A stretch of 64,000 bases of DNA, from assembly GCA_963575745.1 (NCBI GenBank), contig CAUYUJ010010446.1:357501-421500 (forward strand). Reading direction: 5' to 3'. Positions 51,101 to 60,159 of this stretch are shown one piece after another. The notes under the pieces were generated by a model. That model saw nothing but the letters and a program-made list of their open reading frames with translations, made no database searches and had not been told where the DNA came from. Each line of letters begins with the position of its first letter. Position 1 is the stretch's first letter. Origin of the DNA: Prorocentrum cordatum (Eukaryota > Sar > Dinophyceae > Prorocentrales > Prorocentraceae). A program made the translations under genes and the position numbers.

Positions 51101-51843
51101 TGCTGGCCGAGGGCCCGCGAACCGTCCCAGAGCGCATTCAGCCCAAGCAACACTAAGAGCAACCACTCGTCAAGACCGAGCGCGGGCCTCGGCAAGGCGC
51201 ACCTGCCAGTCTTGTCACCCCCGGCGAGGAGGCGGGCGTACTCGGCGGGCTGACGGTACGGAGCCAAGCCCAGCGACGTGGCAAAAGGGAGCAGCTCGCG
51301 CGAGGACGACGGCGAGCAGGACTCCCCCCACGAAGATGGCGCGCCAGCGCGTGACTTGCAAGCAGACCCCTGCCGGGCGAACCCCAACAGCAGCTCGCCG
51401 AGCACGCCGATGCCGACGCCCCCAACCAGCCCCTCCGAGAGGCCGGCCCCTGCCCCCGAGCGGGGCAGGCTCAGAGAGGGCGGCGGGCAGGCCCCTCGCC
51501 TGGGCCCCGTTTGCCTTGACCCTTGCTGGATCCCTTGCCCTTGCCCCGGCGCTTCAGAAACCACATGCGGGCTGAGCGCGGATCCCGGGCTCGAGGGCGT
51601 GCACCTTTGCTTGGGGAATCCTTGCCCTTCTTGCCGCGGCCCTTGCCCGCGGCCTGGGCCGGCGAGCCACGGGCGCGAGGGCCGGTCTCTGGGCCCTTCT
51701 CGTCCGAGCCACTGCTGACTCCTCCGCCGCTGCCGGCGCGCGGAGGGCTCCTCGGGTAGACGCTCGCGGGTGCCGCGGGGTCGAAGAGGCCTCGGGTGAC
51801 CTCCTCTGAGTGTCGCACCCTCGTGTTGGCGGAGCTCCGCCAC
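48133..51843 (-). CDS. RT - C5-methyltransferase-like - RNase H polyprotein of the YR retroelement
   Basis: A 1,236-residue ORF, uninterrupted. Residues 1-~280 are low-complexity Arg/Gly/Pro then hydrophobic. The reverse transcriptase spans ~340-660: motif A AHDDMKGAFYLF (467-478), motif B VPMGWCNAMGLFQ (516-528), motif C YCDDADYG (574-581). An RNase H-like first motif TASDASENGGGV is at 737-748; the other RNase H motifs are far downstream: NELELRAVL (1152-1160), HILDSQVCIGVL (1179-1190) and SADNPADAPSRW (1225-1236). Between them, about 775-950, lies a segment resembling a cytosine-C5 methyltransferase (VLLEVGG, LLSVAPDAARTVRARWPEAE, LGDLRAFD, then a WLSWPL end). The catalytic Pro-Cys-Gln and the Glu-Asn-Val motif are not present, so methylation activity is unlikely. 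A Cys-rich patch (CPLGKEC...CLQC, 980-998) follows. The start is uncertain because the N-terminus is not conserved. Confidence 0.9.
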   Translation of the reverse strand: MAELRQHEGATLRGGHPRPLRPRGTRERLPEEPSARRQRRRSQQWLGREGPRDRPSRPWLAGPGRGQGPRQEGQGFPKQRCTPSSPGSALSPHVVSEAPGQGQGIQQGSRQTGPRRGACPPPSLSLPRSGAGAGLSEGLVGGVGIGVLGELLLGFARQGSACKSRAGAPSSWGESCSPSSSRELLPFATSLGLAPYRQPAEYARLLAGGDKTGRCALPRPALGLDEWLLLVLLGLNALWDGSRALGQQPCAMPVNGPSVAQVACFWHLERKVHSFVTTPGMGVAAEAPVELFAKREVSYGGDVVQRAVELTWEQIEPALPPADRCGRLRAVDFCEPRVRRYLEEPIETLVPLDCFPARPKPGKVMASSTEIVRIGRGLLERGLVAPLRRSDLLRIHGEPVVNGLFGVLKDDLVPSGPLAGQPQLRLIMNLTASNQLMGELPLDIAKLPFYAQWRNIIIDVGEELVWAHDDMKGAFYLFSLPPQWAALFCFDVAFDPLELGIRDWGDEPIWLGATTVPMGWCNAMGLFQYLHRRLLLSGGAHPRGLPLRREIRKDRPFPVARSGDDEFDQLWQIYCDDADYGKLISKQERWHQHLSQAACFSEAARARYDEWAVPLSAKSGTNCSSVSRLGALLDGADGRLRLTPKRVGLLTRLSCHCIASPAARRKHLEIVIGHWVHAASYRKECMSCFQEVWHVLSHWSGGPRALPEGARRELLLALALLPCFEYDLRSPISRVMTASDASENGGGVTYTSRHTSEGRTAALCELAGGCAHGRDLLVLLEVGGCGRGRMAFDSVGLELSLHGLLSVAPDAARTVRARWPEAEVLGDLRAFDAIAARRLLGRAAHATDLVFMCHIGSALELDADLPLICSAQRVLQREGAGLRVWPVCLAAPSTSREQLESVTRAFRSIPLFMDVSTVSESTGCEYCWLSWPLEGGSHLRMSRRPDRIFLSWSESTPAVPPAAAGAGLRSTGARRGARSCPLGKECPAGAAQRGCLQCIALRLGFPHDFFLQARSRKSGCTSEALDQARHAVAAQCGPVAPLAYLVGLWGWQRGFLPDTPTPDVACGGLSAAGSAFVERLAGRAIEEIACDCSHQLSLEAMVRSTIFKGSDVRIATASLCDPSSWPRRGIPAARWDWMTCQAWRWRDAEHINELELRAVLSSVRWRLRSSMQINSRFVHILDSQVCIGVLCKGRSSARGLQKILARIVSLLLAGSLHPHWVYVRSADNPADAPSRW

Positions 51844-51992
51844 GGCGCCATACTTTCCAGACCCGGCTCCAAAGGAGTGCCGGGAGGCTGATGGGCGACC
51901 GCCTGCTGGACCTTCCGAGGAGGCGAAACCTCCGCCGATGGGGATGGCCTCAGGGCGGGCTTTCGGTCCAGAAGCCCGCCCCCGCCGAGTCC

Positions 51993-53618
51993 CTAGCGTA
52001 CGGCGCCCCGGGACTGAGCGCGGCCGGTCGAGATCCTGTTCTTGAGCTCCTCCCGCTTCATCTCCTGCTGCTCGGCACGGTACAGCTCCTCCCGCTCGTC
52101 CTCCTCCATGGCCGACACGAGCGTGTCGTACAGGGGATTGAGGTGCTGGGCAGCCGCCCAGCCCTCCCTCTGAGCCATCTCCACGGCCTTGAACTGCTGC
52201 GCCAAGAGGTCGGTGCAGCCCACGAAATTGCCATCCAAAAGGCAGTCCAGGCAGGTGGCCAGAGTGCGGAGCTCGGCCTCGTTGCGCTTGTTCAGCTCCG
52301 AGCCGAGACGGGGGATGAGCTGCGTGGTGAGGTACCTCATGGCCACTGGCTCGGTGGCGGACCCGGGCCGGGACTCCCGCGGCAGGTAAGTCCGCATCTT
52401 CGCGAGCAGCCTCTCCGTGATGCGCCCGGGGCGCCGTTCCATGGTCGCACGGACCTGCTCGCGTTTGGAACGACGCCCCTCGGGAAAATCCCGGCTCCGA
52501 GAGCCCGATGAACTCCGAGAAGGGCTCCGGTAACGAGAGCGGCGGCGATGGCGCGAGCCGCGCCGGCTGCGCGACCGGCCGCGCTCGCCACGCGCGGCGC
52601 GCTCCCGGGAGCGATGGGGAGAGTCGCGCCTGCCACTCGCCGCCTGGATGCCCTTTGCCGCGATGGCCTCCGCAAGGCCATGCCTTTTGGAGGCCCCGAG
52701 GCTCCTGTCGCGAGGGCCGCGGCTGGCGCCGGCCTCGCCTTTGCCCAAAACAGCGGCGCCCTCGACGCGGGGATGCTTCCGCGGAGGCTCCTCGCTGCCG
52801 CCGTAGCCCCGGGACCCCGCGCGCCTGCCCTGGCCAGCGGAAGCCAGCTCGCCGGGCGGGGGGAAAGCTGGCGGCGGCAGCGGCGGTCCCTGTACCCGCG
52901 CACGCAGGGCCACCAACTTGTCGCGCAAGTCGTCCTTACCGTTGGGCACGGCCTGCACGATGCTGACGCCCCCTCCAGCGCCCTTGGCTGCAGGCGGCGC
53001 CGTGGGGCCACCCGCTCCGGCAGCAGCAGCGCCGGCAGCTGAGTCCAGCGCTACCTCCAGCTCGCTCTCGAGGATGAACCGCCACTTGCCGACGTGGAAC
53101 AGCTGCTGGTCGTGCTCGCTCGCGGTGCACTCGTCGGCCCTGACGGTGCAAAAATGCAGCCATGGAGGCCGCGCGGCCGAAAACATCGGGTAGAGGTCGA
53201 CCTCATCTGTGGGGTTGTCGCTCTCCAAGTACGTGGCCGAGTACATGGAGCCGTGCTTGAGGTCGTAGACCTCCTGGTGGTCGATGCGGAAGCGCGCGTG
53301 GCCGTTGATCGTGAAGATCTCGATGAGGTCACCTTCCGCGGGAAGGGCACTCCCAAGACCTCCCTCGTGGATCATGGCCCCACGGCCCGAACGATGCCCG
53401 CGATCGCCTCCTGAGGCGCCGTCCCTGCCTCGCGAAACTCGCGGCTCCTCGTCAGCAGGGTGGGCACGACGATCGGGCTGAGCGCCTCCGCCCGAGGCGT
53501 CCCTGCCTCGCGCTGCGAGCGGCGCGGCGCCAGCAGGGCGCGCCCTCACCGGGAGCGCTGGGGGCGGGGGTCCGGCAGCAGCAGGGCGCCGGAGCGAACC
53601 CCTCCGCGATGGCGCCAT
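51993..53618 (-). CDS. Gag-like protein of the YR retroelement
   Basis: A 541-residue ORF upstream of the RT ORF, separated by 149 bp. Residues 1-80 are Arg/Ala/Gly-rich. About 90-195 look globular (LIEIFTINGHARFRIDHQEV, SATYLESDNPTDEVDLYPMF). There is a Pro/Gly linker, then an Arg-Ser-rich stretch (about 325-385, RSRSRRGSRHRRRSRYRSPS) that could bind RNA. The C-terminal ~150 residues are helical-looking (ITERLLAKMRTYLP, LIPRLGSELNKRNEAELRTL, CLDCLLDGNF, QREGWAAAQHLNPLYDTLVS). No zinc knuckle is seen. Position between A1 and the RT ORF and the basic SR-like region support a Gag role; this is inference. Confidence 0.7.
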   Translation of the reverse strand: MAPSRRGSLRRPAAAGPPPPALPVRARPAGAAPLAARGRDASGGGAQPDRRAHPADEEPRVSRGRDGASGGDRGHRSGRGAMIHEGGLGSALPAEGDLIEIFTINGHARFRIDHQEVYDLKHGSMYSATYLESDNPTDEVDLYPMFSAARPPWLHFCTVRADECTASEHDQQLFHVGKWRFILESELEVALDSAAGAAAAGAGGPTAPPAAKGAGGGVSIVQAVPNGKDDLRDKLVALRARVQGPPLPPPAFPPPGELASAGQGRRAGSRGYGGSEEPPRKHPRVEGAAVLGKGEAGASRGPRDRSLGASKRHGLAEAIAAKGIQAASGRRDSPHRSRERAARGERGRSRSRRGSRHRRRSRYRSPSRSSSGSRSRDFPEGRRSKREQVRATMERRPGRITERLLAKMRTYLPRESRPGSATEPVAMRYLTTQLIPRLGSELNKRNEAELRTLATCLDCLLDGNFVGCTDLLAQQFKAVEMAQREGWAAAQHLNPLYDTLVSAMEEDEREELYRAEQQEMKREELKNRISTGRAQSRGAVR

Positions 53619-53738
53619 CCCCCGCGGGCTCCAAGAAGCTGCTGAGAGGCGCGGGAGCGCCCTCGACCCCGGTGCAAAATGATCCGCCGAACGCGAGCGC
53701 TGCAGGGCAGCGCGCGCGGAACGGCAGCACCGCTTTTT

Positions 53739-53806
53739 GACCCAAGATAGCTATGGAACGAACGATCCTGATGCTGCTCGTGTGCTACATGTCGAGGGCG
53801 ATACTC
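53739..53806 (-). repeat. Split direct repeat A1 (68 bp), 5' terminus of the YR element
   Basis: Identical to 45917-45984. On the minus strand it begins GAGTATCGCCCTCGACATG directly after the interrupted LINE reading frame, and supplies a TAG that truncates LINE ORF1 at 53785. Confidence 0.9.
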
Positions 53807-54846
53807 TTGGCGACGTCATCCCCATGCAGTTCCACACCGTCCCCGAGAGGGACGTTTGCTTCGGTGAGCCAAGGAGCCAGGGCCGCCGCCACAGCATTCT
53901 TAGCCACAGCAGAGGATGCCCGCACCGTGAGGATGGTGAGGTCCACTTCCCTGTCCCACTCTGGGTTCGGTACAACAGGAGGACGCGGCTTCGCCTTTGC
54001 CAGGTCGAGCTCTTTTTCCAGATGCGATAGCCGGTGGGCGAGGCCCGCCACGGTGCTGTCGAGCAGGTCCGATCGAGCACGCTGTGCATGGACCTCACCG
54101 TCGACACGTCGTAGCTGCTGGTTGAAGCGCTCCTCATACTTCTCCATGAGTGGGACCGTGGCCGCGCTGAGCGCGGCAGGGAGCTGTGCCAGGATGGTCT
54201 CCATCGCTTTCTGTGTGAAAGCTTGCATGGCCTCTGCCTGGAATGAGTCCGAGGATTGAGCAACGTGTCCGACAGCATCATGAGATGTGGTTCCATTGGA
54301 CGCAGCCGCCGTCGCCCAGGGATCATGCGCACGGCCTTCAACAGAGGTGCCAGGAGTCGCCCATGGCCTCGAGGCTGGTGGAGTCGGCCAGGGTGAGGGG
54401 GAGGGCGAGGCCGTCGCTCCCCCAGTTGCAGGAGGTGCCAGGGCTTGCGCCTCGTCAGCTGGTAAGGGGGTGGCGATGCCAAAGTGCTGTGTCCCGCAAG
54501 AGCTGTCGACGATGACGGGGGAGGCGCCACGGCCAGCACTGCGGGAACGCCGAGAGCCCTCAGCCGACGCATCACTGGCGGCGGGGAGGTAGCGGTCCCG
54601 AGTCCGAATGCGATCACGTTCGCGACCATCAGGGGCACCGTGAGAATCCCGAAGATCACGCAGCCGAGCCGAGGGTGATGAGGCACGCGGGGTGGATGAT
54701 GCGGAACGTGATGAGGCCGTCGGCGCCCGCCGTTCTTCCTTCGCCTTGCGGGACTTCCGTTCATGACGACTGCCGCCCAGGAGGAGGAGGAGGAGGAGGA
54801 GGAGGAGGAGGAGGAGGAGGAATTGGAGGAGGAGGATGTCGAGCAT
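53807..54846 (-). CDS. LINE ORF1, 5' part (before the YR insertion)
   Basis: The frame is open from 54846 within a GGA microsatellite (giving a spurious poly-Leu start) to 53785, where it stops inside the inserted A1 repeat. Coding-like sequence starts near 54775 with a basic, Ser/Arg-rich region (RKSRKAKEERR, SRRSRSAGR), a Pro/Ala linker, then QAFTQKAMETILAQLPAALS and a probable coiled coil (MEKYEERFNQQLRRVDGEVH ... LAHRLSHLEKELDLAKAK, ~54150-53990). An RNA-binding-like segment starts at EWDREVDLTILTVRASSAVA. It continues in frame at 45484 once the insertion is removed; the joined ORF is 489 codons including the stop. True start unknown. Confidence 0.7.
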
Positions 54847-56089
54847 AACAATGGCAACGACAACAACGGTGGAGGATGAGGACGAGGACGAGGAGGAGAA
54901 GGAGGACGACGATGGGGCAGGAACGGCCCGCGCCCGCGGTTCGCACTATATTCTGCACTTCGGGAGGCAGGGGTCAGAGGCCGGAGTTTGCATCGCCTGG
55001 GGAAGCGAAGCCCCAGGGCCCCCAGGAGGCAATAGATGTGGATACTCCCAGGCCTGGGGAGGGGGGCCAGAAAAGATATGCCGTTCTCGCGCACTGGTCG
55101 TTTCGCCAGGTGCGATTCGCCCGATCACTCCGTCCGATGGTGTTTCGCCCAGTGCGCGTTTTGCCCAATGCAATTTTCGCTCGCGGGCGAAACGTACCGA
55201 ACGGAACGCGCTTTGACAAATCGAGCGCCCTCATCATATCCACTACCTCTGGGGGCCCTGGGACATCGGTGGAACCAGACCCCCGACGTCGCGACTTGTT
55301 TCACAACGTGGAACTCCAGAGATCTTGACTCATTCCCCTTGGCTGGCGGCTTTTCATCCTGGATGGTTGTTTGACCTTTCCTGTGCCTGGTGAAGGCCAC
55401 CGGAAGCAGAAAGTATGCCCAAACTTCCGTAATTATGTTTCTCGACGTGAGCGAGTCTGTGTCCCAGGAACCTGGGGCATCGGTTTCCCAGGCGATGGAT
55501 GCATAGAAAACCTGGCCGCGGAGGTCAGGGAGGAAGGAGGAAGGAGGCTCCGAAGTGGGCTTATGACGCCTCGGGATAGCCCCAATATCGCCGGAGAGAG
55601 ATCCGCAGGAGGGGATCAGAGGGGCTCTGAGTCGCTCTGCTTGGCCCCCACGATCACTCCAAGAACACCCTGAGAAGGTCCTCAGATCTGATTTTTCTGT
55701 ATCCAACACGGAGACCTTAACTTACAACCTTAGTTTACTAGGGAGTCCGGTCTCCCGTGTCGTCTTCCTCGCTTTCTCTCGCTGCGTCCTCTCCCCCCCT
55801 CCGTCGTCGTCGTTGTCGCTGTCGTCGTCGTATGTGGCCACGCCACATGGGGAAACTCAGCGGCCAATAACACAGCGTGAACGCATCTCAACACCCGCCA
55901 CGGATGTATCATCTTTTTGTGCCTGACCTCCCGCAGTTTCAAAGCAGCAGCCGGCAGAGAGTCGCAGTCGATCGATGTTGTTTCACCGCCCTGCCAGTGC
56001 ACATCTGAACGGCATCTGTTCTGCCGATGCGCCGTCGAGGCGCCTGGCTCCTCACCGTTCCTTACCTTACCTGGGTTTGATTGGTCTCT
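54847..56089. other. No recognisable gene; TTTCGCCCAGTGCG repeats
   Basis: GAGGACGAGG purine-rich DNA to 54915. Between 55083 and 55200 the phrase GTTTCGCC(C)AGTGCG(C/A)TTTGCCC recurs four or five times at ~20-25 bp. The rest has no motif. Confidence 0.45.
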
Positions 56090-56230
56090 TGGAATGGCCA
56101 AAGACGGCCCCTGGAGGCCGCCAACAGGGCTTCAGGATGGTCCAGAGGTATCCCCAAGAGGGCCCCAGCATCCAACAACGCCCCCATGACAGCTCTAAGG
56201 TACGCCTTCGCGGCGCCCTGGTGGGGGCCC
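56090..56230. repeat. CCAAGAGGCC repeat, short locus
   Basis: AATGGCCAAAGACGGCCCC, GGTATCCCCAAGAGGGCCCC and related phrases repeat the 6.3-kb family in a short degenerate block. Confidence 0.5.
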
Positions 56231-58890
56231 CTTTCACCTTACCAGAACAGATACGAAGAAAGGTAACTTTCGGGTCATGTAGCGGCTGCCCTCTCGATTC
56301 GTGACAGTGTATGCGCCTACGCGTCCCTGGTCAAGGTAAATGCGCATGTGAGTTGCTGCTGGATGAACCGTTGGGGGCACGCGAAGCGTCAAACATTCAC
56401 TCACGCGTCGCATGCGGAGCTTCATTTTTGGCGAATGCTAGCGGTGCCGCATGGGGAAGAACAGGACGGCGTGTTGCAAAACAAAAAAAGAACCAAACAA
56501 AAAGAAACGGAGAAACAAACACACTGAAACTAATATGGAGAAGCGAACAACACGGGAACGCAATCATCTGCTGCGATATCGGACCGCAGCCGCGCCCATT
56601 CATTCGAGCCACACGATGCGACTTCCCTTCGACAGTCCAGTGCGAACCCCAAATCGAAGTCTACACGAGTTTGGACGAAAGCTTCCGATCGAACGGGTGC
56701 AACCCATGTGTAGCACACTGACGCAAAACTCTCTCGCACCGCTTTCCGAACATACGGACGAAGCAGCAACCTGGAATCCAAGCTTTGCCATCATGCTTCG
56801 AACATACGACAACGATGCCGACACATTGAATCGCCGTCGGATAAAATGCACACGCCGCGGATACGAAATGTCCCAGCTGCCGACTACGCAACACGTGGCC
56901 AGAACTTGACCAGGCGAGTGGTAGGAGGGACTAGGGAGTGGTGGCGGGGGGGGGGGTGAATAACTAACTGCGGGGGTTGGAAACTGTAGAGGGAAAGCAT
57001 GGCGGCAATAAGATGTGCAATGCACTGTTCAACTCTCCGTGCGATATACAAATCCGCGTCGACGCATAGGCCAGACAGCTCCGGCCCCTCCTGTTTCTGT
57101 CGGGATTGTGCGGGCGATCGAACAGCTCTGGCGGAGAAGATAAACCAAAGGAAGAAGGGAACCATAACTGTCCAACCACCAGCACAGGCTAGAGTCGGAG
57201 AAGCACCGTCGCTGCGTGACCTGACGGGCGCGCGACGCGGCGGGACGCGAGCTCATCCTCTGCGGCGGGTAGCTCGCTCGCGCTCTTCAGAGCGGCACTT
57301 GAAGAGCTCACGCGCGTGAGTGATGATGGTGCGAGTTCTGTCGCGCAGCATTGCGTCTGATGCTGGTGACCAGGAGCCGCAAACGTGACGTTAGCCCGTC
57401 ATAAGACTTAGGCAAGGCGATGGCCCCGGGGCCGAATGGAAGGCGATGTGGGGGTGCAGTGCCTTGATTTGGTAGGTGAGAGAAAAGGAAATGGAGATAA
57501 ACCTTGAGGGACTTGAGGGATGCACCGCGGTCGCGATCCACGGGGGCCGCTCCGATCGCGACCACCGTAGGCGACCTCCTCGCTGGGCGCGCCGGGCTCC
57601 GCACTGCCCGTGGGCGGGGGCTGCTGCGGCTCGCCAGCAGCAGCCGCGCGGAGAGCCGCGCCGGCGGTCGACCTACTCCCCAGCCCTGCGGGTCTTCTTC
57701 TTCTTGGGAAGGTCGGCGGCGTCTTGTGGCATGGGCTCGCTGTTGCTCTTGTGTGCGCGCGCGCCCTTGCCCTTGCCAGAGATCGCGGCAGCGCGCCCGC
57801 GGGGGCCGATGGGCGGCGCGGCTCTTGTCCTCGTCCAGGAATGGGCGCGGGGTCGACGGGCGAAGTGGCGCCCGTCTCCGACCCGAGCTGCGAGCGGCGC
57901 CGGCTTCGTCGCATTCGGCCTCGCGAGAAGGTGACTGGAGCTGAACCCCTGGAGAGAGGCGGCGACAGGGCGGGGCGCGCGGCGCGCGCTCGCCCAGGGG
58001 CGACGGGGAGCGCGACGCGCACAGCGACAGCGCCGCTGGCCTTTTTCAACCGAGCGGCCTGCTCTTGGAAGAGGGCGCGCCGAGAGGCGCTTCGTCGCGG
58101 CCGGCCAGCGGGCCCTGACCGAACCCTGGCCGCGGGCCGACGTTGGCGAGCGACCAGTAGCGGCGGCACCCAGAGCTCTCTCGAGGGCCCCGCGAGCCCC
58201 GCAGGTTGCACAGCCTGGCCGTGGACATCGCGAGGCCGACGCTGAGCGGAGCGTTCCCGCGCTGCGGCCTTGCGCGGTTCAGCCAGCCCAGTGGCCCTGC
58301 GAGCATCGAACGTCCACCGGCGCGCAACTCTGGCTCCATGACGTTGGTGGAGAAGAGGCTCCGGCGGAGCAGTAACTCGGGGGCTGCATCGGCGATGTGC
58401 GACTGCCGCGTGAAGTGCACCACTTCTTCGTCGCTCTCACTGAGCGGATGGGGGCTGAGTACCTTCCGCGAGTGTCATGGCTGCCGCGTTCAAGAGGCGG
58501 TGGGGCACTAGGAGGACTTCGCGCGCGCGCGGATGCCTTGCTGGCGGGCACCAACCGAGCGTGAGAAACAGATGCGGTTGAAATAACACGCCATGCCTCA
58601 TTTGACTGCTCACCTGACGCTGTAACTGACGTGTTTGTGACCTGCTCGTCGGAGGCATCATCGGAGGCATGCCGGAGGACGAGCCTTGGCCAGCTGCCCC
58701 GTGGGCCGCCGCACCTCGCCCACGTGCCTGGAAGGGGGCGTCGGAGATCGAGCGAATGGCGCGGCTCGACATGCGGGCGATGCTGCGAGTGTCGCGTCGT
58801 CCGATGACGCCACTGCCTCCGCGGGAAACAGAGATGACGAGGTCGCGGTCCGTGAGCGACGGGGGCTCCGGCGGCTTGCTATGAGGCGTG
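56231..58890. other. No confident gene; poly-G tract and GC-rich frames
   Basis: A-rich stretch at 56478-56525, a poly-G run at about 56947-56956, and a very GC-rich part from 57,500. Between 57945 and 57680 on minus one frame ends with a Lys/Arg-rich SGKGKGARAHKS ... LPKKKKTRRAGE tail resembling a nuclear localisation signal, but I cannot define a gene. Confidence 0.35.
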
Positions 58891-60135
58891 CTAACACGTG
58901 CGCGCGAGGCAGCCGGTGGCCGCCAGCGCGCGGCGACGCGCGCTGGGGGCCCGGATCGCCCCGGCGTCGTGATCGGGGTGCTCCGTGCAGGCCACGCCCA
59001 CCGCGAGCACCGCAGGGCTGCAACCCTCGAGGTCCTCCGCGACGTCGTCCGCGGGGTCTCCGCAGGCCGCCGCGGCTGGGCCCGTGGCCCTCGCCGCCCG
59101 CGCCATGGCTGGGCCCCTGGCCCTCGCCGCCGGGTCTGCGGCTCTTGGCCCTCGCCGCCCGGTCTGCCTCCGCCCCCGCGATGGGCTGAGGGTGGCGAGC
59201 ATCCGCCGCCCGGCGGCGTCCTGCAGGCGCTCGAGGCCTCTAGAATCGACGCTTTGGAGGCGCCTGGGCGAGCCCGCCCCGGCGAGCTCAGGGGCCCCCC
59301 CGCGCCTCGTCAGATCTGGCGTGCAATTCATCTCCGCGTGATCCCAAGGCATGCGCGCGGTAGGGTCCTCAACCACCGCCAACCCTGCCGCTGGGGCGCC
59401 ACCCCTAAGGCTCGTGACCCCCCGGCTAAGCCCCGCTGACAGGACCGGCGCCAGCTGGGCGGCGCGGGCGGCCACGAAGCTGCGCCGGGCGACGTGCGCT
59501 CCAAGGCGCATGCCCTTGCAAGCGCCTGCGCCCGCGGCCGCTGCGTCGGAGCCGGGGGCGCGGTCGCCGGCGCCGGGGCCAGCGGCGGCGCCGGCGTAGG
59601 CGCGGGCGCCAGTGCCAGCGCGGGCGCCGTCGGCAGTGCGGGCGCCGGTCTCGGCGCAGGCGCCCACGTCGGCGTCGGCGCCGGCGTCGTCGCTGGCGTC
59701 GCTGTCGGCGTGGGCGGTGACGTCGGCGTCGTCGGCGTCGGCCCAATCGCAGCAGAACCCGTGGAGCCTGCCGTTGAGCCCGGACGCGCCCTCGATGTTG
59801 GACTGGGGCGCGCGCTCGAATACCGGCGCGCCGCGAAGCCCAAGCGCGCTTCGGAATGCGAGCACGCTGAAGGGCATCCTGCAGGAGTGCCCGTCGGCAT
59901 CCACGCGCCGTCGAGCACCCGCGCGTCCTGGACAGAGGGCCCGGGCCCGCGCCTCGCCAGGGCGAGCGTGCAAGCCGCCTCCGCGCGGTCCCAAGGCATG
60001 CGCGCGGCAGGGTCCTCGGCCACCGCCAACTCTGCCGCTGGGACGTCGCCCAAAGCTCGCACCCCCGCGGCTAAGCCCCGCCAGCGCGACCCACGGGCGG
60101 CGCGGGCAGCCGCGAAGATGCGCCGGGGCGTGCAC
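58891..60135 (-). CDS. Doubtful Ala/Gly/Arg-rich ORF
   Basis: A 414-codon frame with no known domain. The most protein-like part is about residues 86-170: MPFSVLAFRSALGLRGAPVF, LNGRLHGFCCDWADADDADV and an acidic Ala/Asp run. It spans the 59310-59515 copy of a local duplication; both copies encode VEDPTARMPWD-type or AEDPAARMPWD-type phrases but in different frames. The plus strand has an equally long frame, so GC content may explain it. Confidence 0.22.
   Translation of the reverse strand: MHAPAHLRGCPRRPWVALAGLSRGGASFGRRPSGRVGGGRGPCRAHALGPRGGGLHARPGEARARALCPGRAGARRRVDADGHSCRMPFSVLAFRSALGLRGAPVFERAPQSNIEGASGLNGRLHGFCCDWADADDADVTAHADSDASDDAGADADVGACAETGARTADGARAGTGARAYAGAAAGPGAGDRAPGSDAAAAGAGACKGMRLGAHVARRSFVAARAAQLAPVLSAGLSRGVTSLRGGAPAAGLAVVEDPTARMPWDHAEMNCTPDLTRRGGAPELAGAGSPRRLQSVDSRGLERLQDAAGRRMLATLSPSRGRRQTGRRGPRAADPAARARGPAMARAARATGPAAAACGDPADDVAEDLEGCSPAVLAVGVACTEHPDHDAGAIRAPSARRRALAATGCLARTC
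59310..59515. repeat. ~205-bp duplication, copy 1
   Basis: Shares CCCAAGGCATGCGCGCGG(T/C)AGGGTCCTC, CCGCCAACxCTGCCGCTGGG and CGGCTAAGCCCCGC with 59952-60155, about 640 bp apart, same orientation, roughly 75-80% alike. Confidence 0.7.
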
Positions 60136-60155
60136 CTTGCAAGGTGCACGCCCCG
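59952..60155. repeat. ~205-bp duplication, copy 2
   Basis: See 59310-59515. Only this copy ends in the perfect 40-bp palindrome at 60120-60159. Between the copies lies a GGCGTC/GGCGCC hexamer-like run (about 59575-59745). Confidence 0.7.
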
Positions 60156-60159
60156 GCGC
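60120..60159. repeat. Perfect 40-bp palindrome
   Basis: GCGCCGGGGCGTGCACCTTG at 60120-60139 is followed with no spacer by its exact reverse complement at 60140-60159. It would form a 20-bp cruciform. The corresponding part of copy 1 (near 59490-59515) is not palindromic. Confidence 0.9.

Larger units (their letters stand above)
45485..53806 (-). mobile_element. Tyrosine-recombinase (DIRS/Ngaro-like) retroelement with split direct repeats
   Basis: Complete-looking 8,322-bp element on the minus strand. From its 5' end: A1 (53806-53739), gag-like ORF, RT/MTase-like/RNase H ORF, tyrosine recombinase, AGCTA array, unique spacer, B1 (46378-45985), A2 (45984-45917), 38-bp spacer, B2 (45878-45485). 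A1 equals A2 over 68 bp, and B1 and B2 differ at one base that I can see. The A1...B1-A2-B2 layout is diagnostic of Ngaro/PAT-type YR retrotransposons. There is no integrase, protease or LTR. It sits in ORF1 of the LINE without a target-site duplication. Near-identity of the repeats suggests recent activity. Confidence 0.9.
40464..54846 (-). mobile_element. LINE retrotransposon with ORF1 and ORF2, interrupted by a YR element
   Basis: Minus-strand non-LTR element. ORF1 is split into 54846-53807 and 45484-45058; ORF2 runs 45119-41523 and, past one TGA, to 40464. Without the nested 8,322-bp insertion the ORF1-to-ORF2 part is about 6.06 kb. The 5' end lies beyond a GGA tract at about 54780-54825 and is not defined. 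The 3' end is not defined either; a GAGGAGGAG tract at 40411-40430 follows the last stop. Confidence 0.85.
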
